64,000 nucleotides of DNA, from the NCBI GenBank assembly GCA_021325145.1, contig JAJPHR010000106.1:1-64000 (forward strand), in the 5' to 3' direction. A program made the translations under genes and the position numbers. The notes under the pieces were generated by a model. That model made no database searches and was not told the origin of the DNA. It worked only from the letters and a program-made list of their open reading frames with translations. The DNA comes from Verrucomicrobiota bacterium. Lineage in GTDB: Bacteria; Verrucomicrobiota; Verrucomicrobiia; Limisphaerales; Pedosphaeraceae. This document shows, in pieces, positions 23,943 through 34,018 of this stretch (position 1 is the first letter of the stretch; every line of letters begins with the position of its first letter).

Positions 23943-25748
23943 ATGAAGATTGCAAAACAGACGACAAAAACACATCAACGTCTTTTGACCGCCGCCACCT
24001 TACTACTGGCCCTGGCTTGGGCTGGGTCCGCCGATGCTTATACGGATGGCCGGGTGACCTTTGCGTCGGACGCTCCATTTGCTGGCGGATATGCTCATTC
24101 GATGTCGGCGGATACCGCCGAAGATTTGTTCACCGTGGCCGGCTGGGCCAATGCCAATGCCACCACGGCCGCCAATCTTTGGAACTGGTGGATCCTGCTG
24201 GGCGTGGATTCCGGAGTCGGAAATGGCGCTTTGATTGATGGGACCGAATCGGTGACGATCCAATTAGACAAGAGCGTCGGCACAGCCATGTTGTTTTTTA
24301 CCTACACCGGGGCCAACGGTTCTGGAAGCGGCAATCTGGCCCGCATCAGCATTTCCGGTTTCTCAGCGGATCCGGGGGCGAGTTGCGTCCCGACTTCCGT
24401 CCAGCGAATCACCGCCATAACCTATTCCAGCGGGGTCTTGAGTTTTGATTATCTGGATGACGGCGGTGGTTCGGATACTGGTCAGTTGATCCTCGCCAAT
24501 CCGGCGGCGTCGGCGGGCTCTAATCTGATATTGACCGTGGCGGCTTCTACCAACGGAAATGCCACCGCCGCCTTTGCCGCTCTTCGCGGAATGAACATTC
24601 AGGAAGCGCATGCCGGGCCGCAAGTTCAGCCCTCCTACATTGGAAACAATGTCAGCAGCAGTTACACGACTACGGACGGCAAACTCACCATTCGGGGATT
24701 CTCCGATTTGAACGCGACCACGCCGGCAAATCTTGGCCGCTACCTGGACGAGTGTTTCGGCATAGCCGGCCCGAGCACGGTCAGCGGCAACGCTTCCGTG
24801 TCCCTGCAGTTCGCCAATGGATTCGGGCTCGCGCGACTGGACAGCCGATATTCGGGCGGGACGCTGAGCATTTCGGGTTTTCTGAGTGACCCCGGCTTGG
24901 TGGATCCCTCCGCGGGAGCAACGAGTTCAAGTTATGCGAGCGGCACATTGACCGTGTCGATTGCCGATGGTGGTGTCCATCCGCTTTACTTCATGAATCG
25001 CGCAGCGTCCGCGGGACAGACGCTACTTATCACAGATACCAGCGGCCAGTTCGGAATCGGTGGTGTTGGTTATGCCAGCACACAGACCATAATCGGGCCT
25101 GATATTCCGAATGAAGTTTCGCCAACCTATACCACACCGGATGGTTTGATAACGCTCAACGGCTACGCCGACACGCCGGGAACAATCCCCGCGAATCTGC
25201 ATGAGAACTATAATTGGTTTGGGATCTCAGGCGGGGCCAACAGCCAGTCCATTGACGGAGGGGAATCATTGAGCGTGCAATTCACGAACGGTGTTGGACT
25301 TGCGGGATTGGGCACAAAGTACACATACGGACAAGTGATCATTTCAGGCTTTGTCAGCGATCCCGGCTTATACGATCCCTCCGGCACGGCCACTGCGGTG
25401 AGTTACTCGTCCGGCACTCTGAGCTATACGTTCAATACGCCACATTCACCCGAACTGGTCGTTTCGTTCACGAATTTGATGGCTTCAGCGGGCCAAACCT
25501 TGAGTCTTCACACCGACGGCACCGGCAATTCCCAATTGACATTGACGCGCATCAACTACGCGACGGCGTCCGTTCCTGCCACGGTGAGCATTGTAAACTC
25601 AGGCAATAATATCATTTTGTCCTGGCCATCCGGCACGTTGCAGGAGTCCACCAATGTCTCCGGCGGCTACCATGACCTCTCCGGCGTGAGCAGTCCCTAC
25701 ACAAATGCGATTACGGGGCGGCAAAAATTCTTCCGCGTCAAACTGTAA
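23943..25748 (+). CDS. Secreted triple-repeat protein with C-terminal FFRVKL module
   Basis: 601 residues. Signal peptide (LLTAATLLLALAWAGSADA). The mature chain holds three related units of about 150-170 residues (roughly 33-220, 225-375 and 380-540). Each carries a Y/A-x-x-D-G start, an internal SISGFxSDPG-like strand (ISISGFSADPGA, LSISGFLSDPGL, VIISGFVSDPGL) and a closing ASAG-Q/S-x-L motif. The last 55 residues are a common verrucomicrobial terminal module: IILSWPSGTLQESTNV ... SPYTNA ... FFRVKL. It is the first gene of the glycan locus and overlaps the next gene as TAATG. A surface glycan-binding role fits the context but is inference. Confidence 0.8.
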   Translation: MKIAKQTTKTHQRLLTAATLLLALAWAGSADAYTDGRVTFASDAPFAGGYAHSMSADTAEDLFTVAGWANANATTAANLWNWWILLGVDSGVGNGALIDGTESVTIQLDKSVGTAMLFFTYTGANGSGSGNLARISISGFSADPGASCVPTSVQRITAITYSSGVLSFDYLDDGGGSDTGQLILANPAASAGSNLILTVAASTNGNATAAFAALRGMNIQEAHAGPQVQPSYIGNNVSSSYTTTDGKLTIRGFSDLNATTPANLGRYLDECFGIAGPSTVSGNASVSLQFANGFGLARLDSRYSGGTLSISGFLSDPGLVDPSAGATSSSYASGTLTVSIADGGVHPLYFMNRAASAGQTLLITDTSGQFGIGGVGYASTQTIIGPDIPNEVSPTYTTPDGLITLNGYADTPGTIPANLHENYNWFGISGGANSQSIDGGESLSVQFTNGVGLAGLGTKYTYGQVIISGFVSDPGLYDPSGTATAVSYSSGTLSYTFNTPHSPELVVSFTNLMASAGQTLSLHTDGTGNSQLTLTRINYATASVPATVSIVNSGNNIILSWPSGTLQESTNVSGGYHDLSGVSSPYTNAITGRQKFFRVKL

Positions 25749-26509
25749 TGTTTATGCAGTTCCTTGCCACCAACCGCCGGAGGCGGGCCTTCACTTTGAT
25801 CGAACTGTTGGTGGTCATCGCGATCATTGCGATTCTGGCAGGGATGCTGTTGCCGGCGTTGAGCCGGGCAAAATCGAAGGCGCAACGCGTCAGTTGCTAT
25901 AATAACGTCCGGCAGCAAGGCGTAGCCCTCGCCATGTATCCCGACGACAACGCCGGCTACTATCCCGTCTGGTTGACGTGGGTTTCCTATGGCGGGCAGG
26001 CTGCGACGCTCAAGCCAGGAGATCCCGGCTATTCGGCCGTGGTTCCAAACGGCGGCCAGGTGGATCCCACGAATCGGCCGCTGAATCGGTATGTCGGCAA
26101 TTCGCTTAACGTCTTCCGCTGTCCTGCCGATCACGGGGACGCTCAATACGCCGATGTCAAATCCTGCTGGGACGCGTATGGGATCAGCTACTACATGGCT
26201 TTTTGGTTCGACGCCTACGGCGTGCAACATGTGGGGGGAGCCGCTGACTGGCCGTGGCCGCAACCCGGTAATGCAGGGCCGATAACGGCTTCAGAAATTG
26301 GCCGCGCGCCGGTAACCAAAGTCATATTGGCAGATTTTCCGTGGTACGACCGCGATACGCGCAGCATTTTTAGTCAGGCCAGTGCGTGGCACAACGACCG
26401 GGGCAAGCCTGTTTTTCCGACGCTCTTTGGTGACGGGCACGCTCAGAACTTTTTGTTCCCACTGAATCCCGACACACTTAAAGTGGACTCAGCCAACGGT
26501 TTTTGGTGA
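25748..26509 (+). CDS. Prepilin-type N-methylation protein inside the glycan locus
   Basis: 253 residues; the ATG shares its A with the TAA of the previous gene, and a second ATG follows two codons later. The N-terminus is a textbook prepilin: RRRAFTLIELLVVIAIIAIL, with Glu at +5 and a long hydrophobic helix. The rest is a globular domain with VFRCPADHGDAQYAD and, near the C-terminus, AWHNDRGKPVFPTLFGDGHA. The last resembles the H-X9-DG motif of PVC prepilin-like proteins but with 13 residues between His and Asp-Gly. Such proteins are abundant in this phylum, are exported through the type II/IV pilus machinery, and often lie in polysaccharide loci. Exact role unknown. Confidence 0.88.
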   Translation: MFMQFLATNRRRRAFTLIELLVVIAIIAILAGMLLPALSRAKSKAQRVSCYNNVRQQGVALAMYPDDNAGYYPVWLTWVSYGGQAATLKPGDPGYSAVVPNGGQVDPTNRPLNRYVGNSLNVFRCPADHGDAQYADVKSCWDAYGISYYMAFWFDAYGVQHVGGAADWPWPQPGNAGPITASEIGRAPVTKVILADFPWYDRDTRSIFSQASAWHNDRGKPVFPTLFGDGHAQNFLFPLNPDTLKVDSANGFW

Positions 26510-26525
26510 GAACGAACACAGATAG

Positions 26526-29012
26526 ATGGACACATCCAGGCCCCAAAGCCTCACAACTGTTTTAGGCCTGGCGCTTGGCTTGCTCTGGGGCGCGGCTGCG
26601 GAGGCAAGTCCGCTTTTGCCACCCAGCCAGGTTGGCCACACGCTGAAAATGACCAATACGAACGTGCGACTGGAATACGACCTGAGCACTGGGCGGGCGA
26701 ACTTTTACTGGCAAAACGTGCTCAAGGTCGCCGGGTTTTACGGCGGGGTGGGACTGCAGACGTACATCACCGGCACCGTTTACTCGAACCGTACCTGGAC
26801 CGTCACGAACAACGAAGTGGACATCACGTTGACCGGGAGCGGCCTGCCGACGATGAAACAGGTGTTCATCCTGGATGAGGAAAACAGTTTTCTGACGCGC
26901 GTGGAAGTTTATGGGACGGGGCTGCAATCGCGCTGGATGGGGCCGGTCGTCATGGACACGCCCGGCGGGGTGGACATCGGCAGCTACAACGACAATCGGG
27001 CCTTGGTCGTGCCTTTCGACAACGACTCCTTTAGCTTTTCCTATAACGCGATGCCGATTAACAACACCAACGGCAGCTATGAAGTCTCGGCGTTCTACGA
27101 CAACACCACGCGCAACGGCCTGGTGGTGGGTTCTGTGACGCATGACATTTGGAAAACCGGGGTTTATTTTCAGGGCGCAAACAACCGGCTGAACGTGCTG
27201 AACGTTTACGGCGGCGTGACATCCAGCGATACTCGCGATGTGCTGCCGCACGGTTCGGTCTCGGGCAATCCGATCGTGTCGCCGACGGTCTTCGTTGGGT
27301 TCGGCGCGGATTGGCGGACAGTGATGGAAGCCTACGCGGATGCAAATGCGGCCGTCGCGCCGAAGCTGGCCTGGAGCGGTGGAGTGCCGTTCGGCTGGAA
27401 CAGTTGGTACGCCTACGGCATGGGAGTCAGCTATTCGAATGCAACCGCCGTATCCAGTTTCATTAAGAACCATCTTCAAACAAATCAGTTCCACGACAAA
27501 GGGGTGGTTTACGTCAACCTGGACTCGGGCTGGGACAACTTAAGTGATGCGCAATTGCAGCAGTTCGCAAATTACTGCCACAGTAATGGCCAGAAAGCCG
27601 GGATCTATTGGACGCCGTTTGTGTACTGGGGAACAGCTTCGCAAGGCTCGAACTATTTTATGACGGGCGCCAGCTATCGATGGAGTGATGCTTATCTGAG
27701 AACGCCCGACGGGCAGGTGCAGACTAATGATGGCGGCATAGCTCTCGACGCGACGCACCCCGGCACCAGGCAAATGATCGGTTACTACATGTGCTACTTC
27801 AAAAGCCACGGATTTGACTATCTCAAACTGGATTTTTTAAGCCATGGCGCGATGGAGGGCGCGCATTACGATACCAACGTGATTACCGGCATTCAGGCGT
27901 ATAACCAGGGAATGCAATATCTGGCGGCGCAGAACAACGGCCGCATGTTCCTCAACGAATCGATTGCGCCAATTTTCCCATACGAGTATGCACATTCGCG
28001 GCGTATTGCGTGCGATACTTCAACCACGATTAGCGACACAGCCTTTGAGATGGAGTCGGTTTCCTATGGCTGGTGGATCAACAACCGGCTCTACCAATAC
28101 AGCGATCCGGACTTGATGAAGTTTGCCGGTGGAACAGCCAATGAAAACCAAAGTCGGTTGATCAGTTGTGCGATCTCCGGAACGGTTTTTTTGAACGGCG
28201 ACGACCTGGTTTCCGCTGCTGGGCAATCTCTGGCGCTGACGTGCCTGACCAATGCCGGCATCTGCGAGGTGGCCAGGGCAGCCGTTGGATTCCGGCCCGT
28301 GGAGGGAAATACGGGGACCAACCCCACGGACGTCTTCGTGTGCCAGGATGGCAGCACTTGGTATGTGGCGGTGTTTAACTATACCGCCTCCAGCGTGATC
28401 AAAAGCTTGAACCTGAGCAGGCTCGGTATCACCGGCAGTTATGTGGCGCAGGACCTTTGGGGCGGAGCCGTCTTTACAGTGAGCGGGACGACGTGGAGCG
28501 TGAGCCTGGGCGCGCGGCAGGCAAAGCTTTTCCGGTTGGGTTCGGGCAATACGAGTGCTGCTGGACCGACCAATCAGGCGTTGGTTGTGGGTAGTTCGGT
28601 CACCTTCTCGACGGTCGCCTCGGGCACCCCTCCATTCAGCTACGTTTGGAGGAAAAACGGAACGGTATTGGGCGGACAGGTCCTCAACAGCATCACCATC
28701 AATCCTGTCAACATCAGCGACGCCGGGCTTTACGCCGTGGAAGTAACGGGTGGCAGCGGCTCAGTGACGAACACGGCAGTCCTGACCTCGCTGCATCAGG
28801 CTGATCTCACTGCCACTCGTGCCGGAGCGAATCTGGTGTTGAACTGGCCGGTTGGATATACCGGTTGGCGGTTGCAAACCAAATCCAACATTCTGGCCGC
28901 GGCCTCGGGCATGAATTGGTCGGATCTGATCGGTTCCAGGCAGACAAACGCCTGGACCGTACCAACCGATGCAGCTACCTCGGGTCGCCTTTTCCGTCTG
29001 ACCTATCCCTAA
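26526..29012 (+). CDS. Secreted clan GH-D glycoside hydrolase (alpha-galactosidase-like) with Ig domain
   Basis: 828 residues with a signal peptide (LGLALGLLWGAAAEA). Residues about 40-270 form a beta-sandwich N-domain. The TIM barrel (about 285-580) has PFGWNSWYAYG, VVYVNLDSGWD, and DYLKLDFLSHG, where Asp436 is the predicted nucleophile by analogy with GH27/GH36. The later RIACDTS is a candidate for the acid/base Asp. A C-terminal beta domain, then an Ig-like domain (about 680-760, PPFSYVWRKNGTVLGG) and the terminal WPxG ... FRLTYP module follow. It starts 16 bases after the prepilin-like gene. The exact family and linkage cannot be fixed by eye. Confidence 0.82.
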   Translation: MDTSRPQSLTTVLGLALGLLWGAAAEASPLLPPSQVGHTLKMTNTNVRLEYDLSTGRANFYWQNVLKVAGFYGGVGLQTYITGTVYSNRTWTVTNNEVDITLTGSGLPTMKQVFILDEENSFLTRVEVYGTGLQSRWMGPVVMDTPGGVDIGSYNDNRALVVPFDNDSFSFSYNAMPINNTNGSYEVSAFYDNTTRNGLVVGSVTHDIWKTGVYFQGANNRLNVLNVYGGVTSSDTRDVLPHGSVSGNPIVSPTVFVGFGADWRTVMEAYADANAAVAPKLAWSGGVPFGWNSWYAYGMGVSYSNATAVSSFIKNHLQTNQFHDKGVVYVNLDSGWDNLSDAQLQQFANYCHSNGQKAGIYWTPFVYWGTASQGSNYFMTGASYRWSDAYLRTPDGQVQTNDGGIALDATHPGTRQMIGYYMCYFKSHGFDYLKLDFLSHGAMEGAHYDTNVITGIQAYNQGMQYLAAQNNGRMFLNESIAPIFPYEYAHSRRIACDTSTTISDTAFEMESVSYGWWINNRLYQYSDPDLMKFAGGTANENQSRLISCAISGTVFLNGDDLVSAAGQSLALTCLTNAGICEVARAAVGFRPVEGNTGTNPTDVFVCQDGSTWYVAVFNYTASSVIKSLNLSRLGITGSYVAQDLWGGAVFTVSGTTWSVSLGARQAKLFRLGSGNTSAAGPTNQALVVGSSVTFSTVASGTPPFSYVWRKNGTVLGGQVLNSITINPVNISDAGLYAVEVTGGSGSVTNTAVLTSLHQADLTATRAGANLVLNWPVGYTGWRLQTKSNILAAASGMNWSDLIGSRQTNAWTVPTDAATSGRLFRLTYP

Positions 29013-29033
29013 ACACCACCGCACCCAACTCGT

Positions 29034-30461
29034 ATGATCGCACCCGCTCCGATGACAACCTCCGGTGTAAGGAGCAACGACAACCCCACCTACGTGTGGC
29101 TCGTTTCAATCGTCGCGGCGATGGGTGGCCTCCTCTTCGGCTGGGATTGGGTGGTGATCGGCGGCGCAAAGCCGTTCTTTCAAAGATACTTCGAATTGAC
29201 CAGTGAAGCACAGATTGGTTGGGCCAACAGTTGTGCGCTTGTCGGCTGCCTTGCCGGCGCCCTGGTCGCCGGCGCTCTGAGTGACAGGGTTGGCCGCAAG
29301 CGGTTGTTGCTGGGAGCGGCGTTGCTGTTTGCCATAACTTCCATTGGCAACGCCCTGGCCGGCAATTTTACCGTGTTTATCATCTGGCGAATGCTGGGCG
29401 GCGTGGCCATCGGGCTGGCCTCCAACCTTTCGCCCATGTACATCGCGGAAGTCGCCCCGGCCGCGATGCGCGGCAAACTTGTTGCCATCAATCAGCTCAC
29501 CGTGGTTATCGGCATCCTTCTGGCGCAGTATCTCAACTGGTTCCTCGTGCGCGACCTGCCGCCCGGCGCAACCGACGAGCTCATTCGCGCTTCCTGGTTT
29601 GGTCAACAAGGTTGGCGCTGGATGTTCGGCCTGACAGCCGCGCCCTCATTGTTATTTGTGGTCGGTATGATGTTTGTGCCCGAAAGTCCGCGGTGGCTGG
29701 CCAAAAATGGAAGGTTGCGCCAGGCCCGGGACATCCTGAGTAAGGTTGGCGGCGAAGCTTACGCGGATGCCACCATGGCTGAGATCCAGTCGTCGGTGGC
29801 CATGGAGGAGGCTCAGCACGTGCGGTTCTCCGATTTGCTCGAGCCGAAGATGCGTAAGGCGCTAGTCTTGGGAGTGGTGCTCGCTGTATTCCAGCAATGG
29901 TGCGGAATCAATGTGATCTTCAATTACGCTGAGGAGATTTTCCGGCAGGCGGGCTACGACATCTCGACGGTGCTGAAAAACATCGCCTGGACCGGCTCGG
30001 TCAACCTCGTCTTCACTTTGGTTGCCCTGGGCGTAGTGGACCGCAGGGGGCGAAGGCCGTTAATGTTACTGGGTTCCGCAGGACTGGCGGTCATCTACCT
30101 CGCCCTCGGCTGCGGTTACAGCATCGGCCTCAAGGGGTTGCCGATGCTATTGTTGGTGCTGGCTTCGATTGGCTGTTACGCGATGTCGCTCGCGCCCGTG
30201 ACATGGGTGGTGATCGCGGAGATTTTCCCGAACCGCATTCGCGGGGCCGGCATGGCGGTGGCGGTTTCGGCACTATGGATCGCCTGCTTTATCCTAACTT
30301 ACACGTTTCCGATCCTCAACGCGAGACTCGGTTCAGCGGGGACCTTCTGGCTTTACGCGGCGATTTGCGTCGCCGGGTTTGTATTCATCAAGCTCAAACT
30401 GCCGGAAACCAAGGGCAAATCACTCGAAGAAATTGAAAGGGAGTTGGTGAACAAACCTTAA
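29034..30461 (+). CDS. MFS sugar porter (sugar:proton symporter)
   Basis: 475 residues with 12 predicted membrane helices. Sugar-porter signatures are all visible: ATG-proximal GGLLFGWDWVVIGG, DRVGRKR in the 2-3 loop, PESPRWL before the central loop, QQWCGINVIFNYAEEIF in helix 7, DRRGRRP in the 8-9 loop, and PETKGKSLEEIE after helix 12. It is closest in style to XylE/GalP/AraE-type proton symporters and would import the monosaccharide released by the surrounding hydrolases. A second start at 29052 is possible. It lies 21 bases after the glycosidase gene and 20 bases before the DUF5107 gene. Confidence 0.92.
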   Translation: MIAPAPMTTSGVRSNDNPTYVWLVSIVAAMGGLLFGWDWVVIGGAKPFFQRYFELTSEAQIGWANSCALVGCLAGALVAGALSDRVGRKRLLLGAALLFAITSIGNALAGNFTVFIIWRMLGGVAIGLASNLSPMYIAEVAPAAMRGKLVAINQLTVVIGILLAQYLNWFLVRDLPPGATDELIRASWFGQQGWRWMFGLTAAPSLLFVVGMMFVPESPRWLAKNGRLRQARDILSKVGGEAYADATMAEIQSSVAMEEAQHVRFSDLLEPKMRKALVLGVVLAVFQQWCGINVIFNYAEEIFRQAGYDISTVLKNIAWTGSVNLVFTLVALGVVDRRGRRPLMLLGSAGLAVIYLALGCGYSIGLKGLPMLLLVLASIGCYAMSLAPVTWVVIAEIFPNRIRGAGMAVAVSALWIACFILTYTFPILNARLGSAGTFWLYAAICVAGFVFIKLKLPETKGKSLEEIERELVNKP

Positions 30462-30481
30462 TCCCATGAGGCCGGATTTCT

Positions 30482-33400
30482 ATGTCTATTGACGCGGCAC
30501 GAACGGTGGAATTGAAAAAGAGCAGCATAGGCCAGCGAATCGCCCGGGATGGCGGGTCCGCTTCAGCTTCTCCTGGCTTGCAAAAACCGGCCGCCGCAAC
30601 GTCCGCGCCGATCGGTCCCGCGAAGTCCGACGGCCTGGTTTCGGTTTCCGTGACGGAAGCCGTGATTCCCACTTACCTTCCGGAGCCGCCGGACAAGAAT
30701 CCGATGTTTTTGGAAAAACGTGTTTACCAAGGCAGCTCCGGAAAAGTCTATCCCTTGCCGTTCACGGATCGCATCGCCGAGAAACCAATTGATCGGAAAT
30801 GGAAGGCGGTCTGGATCGAAAACGAATTCATTCGGGCGATGGTGCTTCCGGAAATTGGCGGACGTATTCATGTCTTGCAGGACAAAACCAACGGCTACCA
30901 TTTGATTTACGATCAGCCGGTCATCAAGCCCGCTTTGGTCGGCCTTGCCGGGCCATGGATTTCCGGTGGGATTGAGTTCAATTGGCCGCAGCATCACCGT
31001 CCAGCGACGTTCCTGCCGGTGGATTTTGAAATTGAAGAACATGCGGATGGCTCAAAGACCATCTGGTGCGGAGATCACGACCCGATGTGCCGCATGAAGG
31101 GAATGCATGGCGTGTGCCTGCACCCGGGCCGATCCTACCTTGAACTGAAGGCGCGCGTTTACAACCGGACACCCTTCGTGCAAACGTTCCTTTGGTGGGC
31201 CAATGTGGCCACCCGCGTCCACGAATACTATCAGAGTTTCTTCCCGCCGGATGTTTATTATGTGGCCGACCACGCCAGGCGCTCGATGAGCGAATACCCG
31301 TTGGCCCAGAATTTTTATTATGGAGTGAACTATGGCGAGCGCGGCAGAAAGGGCATTCCGAAAAGCGAGATTCCTTCCCAATTTGTGCCGCCTCACTGCG
31401 GGAAATCAGACGCAAAGGATGGACTGCCTGTTTACGCACACAACGATCTTTCCTTTTATGCGAATATTCCGGTGCCTACTTCTTATATGTGCATGGGCAG
31501 CCATGAGGATTTCTTCGGCGGATACGATCATCGGGCACAAGCCGGCATCGTCCACTGGGCCAATCACCATATCTCTCCCGGCAAAAAACAGTGGACCTGG
31601 GGCAATCACGATTTTGGATATGCCTGGGACCGCAACCTGACCGATGTGGACACACAAGGGGAGTTTGCGCCGTACATCGAAATTATGGCCGGGGTGTACA
31701 CTGACAATCAGCCGGATTTCAGTTTTCTACAGCCTGGCGAAACCAAAACGTGGAGCCAGTACTGGTACCCGATTCAAAAAATTGGACCGGCACAGTCCGC
31801 GAACCTCAACGCCGCCGTCAGCTTGCACTTAAGCAGCCGGGACTTGCAATTCGGTGTCGCCGTGACCGCGAAATATCCCCGGTGCGTGGTTACACTGTCC
31901 GCCCAACAAAGGGAACTGGCGCACTATACTCGAGACCTCTCACCGGAGCACCCCTTGGTTGAAACTATCAAATTGCCAAAAGCGGTCAAAGAGACTGACT
32001 TGTTCTTACGTGTCACCGACGAAACGGGGCGGGAACTCGCCGCATTTCAGCCGCGTCCGCGCGCAGCGGGCAAGGTGCCCCCGCCCGCCACTGAGCCGCC
32101 CGCGCCGCGGGACATCGCGAGTGCCGACGAACTATTCATAACCGGTCTTCATCTCGAGCAGTATCGTCATGCAACGCGTTTGCCGGAATTGTATTGGCGT
32201 GAGGCGCTGCGGCGTGATCCTCTCGATTCGCGCTGCAACAATGCGCTGGGTCTATGGCATCTGCGGCGAGGCGAATTTGCAGCGGCGGAGGCCCACTTTC
32301 GCAAAGCGATCGAGAGGTTGACGCGCCGAAACGCCAACCCGGCCGATGGCGAGGCATACTACAATCTCGGACTTTGCCTGCGCCACCTCGGGCGCGACAA
32401 CGAAGCCTATGATGCGTTCTACAAGTCCACGTGGAATCAGGCATGGGCGAGTGCGGCCTATCATGCGCTGGCGGAAATCAATTGCTCACGGAAACATTGG
32501 GCGACGGCGTTCGAACATCTCAACCACTCGCTCCGATTTGACACGAACCATCTTCGCGCCCGCAATTTAAAGGTCATTGTACTGCGCGAATTGGGGAGGG
32601 CGGACGAAGCCGCGGAGCTACTGCAATCGACGTTGCGGCTGGATCCGCTCGATTGGTGGACACGGGATTTGGACAATCAAACAATCGCCTGTAATTGGCA
32701 GGCGCGGCTGGATCTGGCGCATGATTATGCGCGCGGCGGCTTTTTCGATAAGGCTGCGAGCGTTCTGCAGGGCCCGGCGCCAGCGCGTGGAGATTTGCCG
32801 GACCAGAGCTGGGGCGCTTTGCCGCTCGTTTACTACACGCTCGGATGGTTGTACGAAAAATCAGGGGACAAGGCAGGTGCGCTGAAAGCTTTCCGCGAAG
32901 CGGCCGCGCAACCGGCGGATTACTGCTTTCCGGCCCGGCTCGAGGAGATTGCCATCCTGCAGGCGGCCATGCGCGCAAACCCACGCGATGCCCGCGCACC
33001 GTTTTACTTGGGCAACCTGTTGTTTGATCGTCGCCGTCATCGCGAAGCCATTCAACTTTGGGAGCGCGGTGCCGCGTTGGCCCCAAGTTTTTCGATAACC
33101 TGGCGCAATCTTGGAATTGGCTACTTCAATATCTTGAAAACCCCTTCCAGGGCCGAGCGGGCGTATGAAAGGGCCTTCAAAGCCGATTCGACAGACGCCC
33201 GATTGTGTTATGAACGGGATCAACTCTGGAAACGGCTCGGGAAAAAGCCCGAAAAGCGGCTGCGGGAAATGGAAAAACATCCAGCTCTCGTGCGCCAACG
33301 CGACGATTTGAGCGTCGAACTATGCGCCCTTTACAACCAGACAGGTCAGCACGAAAGGGCGGCACAATTACTCGCGGGCCGTCAATTTCAACCTTGGGAA

Positions 33401-34018
33401 GGCGGCGAGGGCGGGCCTTTGGCGGAACACGTGCGCGCGCATCTGGGCGTGGGCCGCGCGGCGTTTGAGAGGGGCGAATTTGACCTGGCGCGCTCGCATT
33501 TTGAAAAAGCGCTTGTATCGCCGCGCAACTTGAGCGAAGCCAGGCACCTGCTGGCGAATCAAAGCAACATTCATTATTGGCTGGGCTGCGCGCTTGCAGC
33601 GCTCGACCAAAAAAGCTTGGCGCGGTCATATTGGCAAAAAGCGGCAACTTTCAAAGGCGACTTCCAGCAAATGAGTGTGCGGGCGTTCAGTGAAATGACC
33701 TATTATTCCGCCCGGTCGCTGGAAAAGCTGGGACAGCGCACCGAGGCCAAAAAGCTTTTGCGCGACTTGCTCGCGTTTGGCCGAAACTTGGAAAGGGCGC
33801 CGGCGAAAATCGACTACTTCGCCACGTCATTGCCAACCCTTCTGCTGTTCGACGATGATTTGCAGTCCCGGCAGGCGACGACGGCCTTGTTCCTGCAAGC
33901 CCAGGCACATCTCGGCCTGGGTGCCAAGGCAAGGGCGGCTGCGCTCCTCAAAGCAGTCTTGCGGCGCGATCCCAATCATGCTCTCGCCGCGGACTTGTTA
34001 AAGGATCTGATTTCATGA
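30482..34018 (+). CDS. DUF5107 domain and TPR protein
   Basis: 1178 residues with no obvious signal peptide. Residues about 60-370 are the DUF5107 domain, a galactose-mutarotase-like beta-sandwich: IENEFIRAMVLPEIGGRIH, GPWISGGIEFNWPQHHRP and TFLWWANVATRVHEYY are characteristic. From about 560 to the end there are many TPR-like helical pairs (for example GLWHLRRGEFAAAEAHFRKA and PFYLGNLLFDRRRHREAIQL). Family members sit with glycoside hydrolases and sugar transporters; the DUF5107 part probably binds or acts on a carbohydrate, though its reaction is not established to my knowledge. It overlaps the next gene by four bases (ATGA), so the two are translationally coupled. Confidence 0.88.
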   Translation: MSIDAARTVELKKSSIGQRIARDGGSASASPGLQKPAAATSAPIGPAKSDGLVSVSVTEAVIPTYLPEPPDKNPMFLEKRVYQGSSGKVYPLPFTDRIAEKPIDRKWKAVWIENEFIRAMVLPEIGGRIHVLQDKTNGYHLIYDQPVIKPALVGLAGPWISGGIEFNWPQHHRPATFLPVDFEIEEHADGSKTIWCGDHDPMCRMKGMHGVCLHPGRSYLELKARVYNRTPFVQTFLWWANVATRVHEYYQSFFPPDVYYVADHARRSMSEYPLAQNFYYGVNYGERGRKGIPKSEIPSQFVPPHCGKSDAKDGLPVYAHNDLSFYANIPVPTSYMCMGSHEDFFGGYDHRAQAGIVHWANHHISPGKKQWTWGNHDFGYAWDRNLTDVDTQGEFAPYIEIMAGVYTDNQPDFSFLQPGETKTWSQYWYPIQKIGPAQSANLNAAVSLHLSSRDLQFGVAVTAKYPRCVVTLSAQQRELAHYTRDLSPEHPLVETIKLPKAVKETDLFLRVTDETGRELAAFQPRPRAAGKVPPPATEPPAPRDIASADELFITGLHLEQYRHATRLPELYWREALRRDPLDSRCNNALGLWHLRRGEFAAAEAHFRKAIERLTRRNANPADGEAYYNLGLCLRHLGRDNEAYDAFYKSTWNQAWASAAYHALAEINCSRKHWATAFEHLNHSLRFDTNHLRARNLKVIVLRELGRADEAAELLQSTLRLDPLDWWTRDLDNQTIACNWQARLDLAHDYARGGFFDKAASVLQGPAPARGDLPDQSWGALPLVYYTLGWLYEKSGDKAGALKAFREAAAQPADYCFPARLEEIAILQAAMRANPRDARAPFYLGNLLFDRRRHREAIQLWERGAALAPSFSITWRNLGIGYFNILKTPSRAERAYERAFKADSTDARLCYERDQLWKRLGKKPEKRLREMEKHPALVRQRDDLSVELCALYNQTGQHERAAQLLAGRQFQPWEGGEGGPLAEHVRAHLGVGRAAFERGEFDLARSHFEKALVSPRNLSEARHLLANQSNIHYWLGCALAALDQKSLARSYWQKAATFKGDFQQMSVRAFSEMTYYSARSLEKLGQRTEAKKLLRDLLAFGRNLERAPAKIDYFATSLPTLLLFDDDLQSRQATTALFLQAQAHLGLGAKARAAALLKAVLRRDPNHALAADLLKDLIS

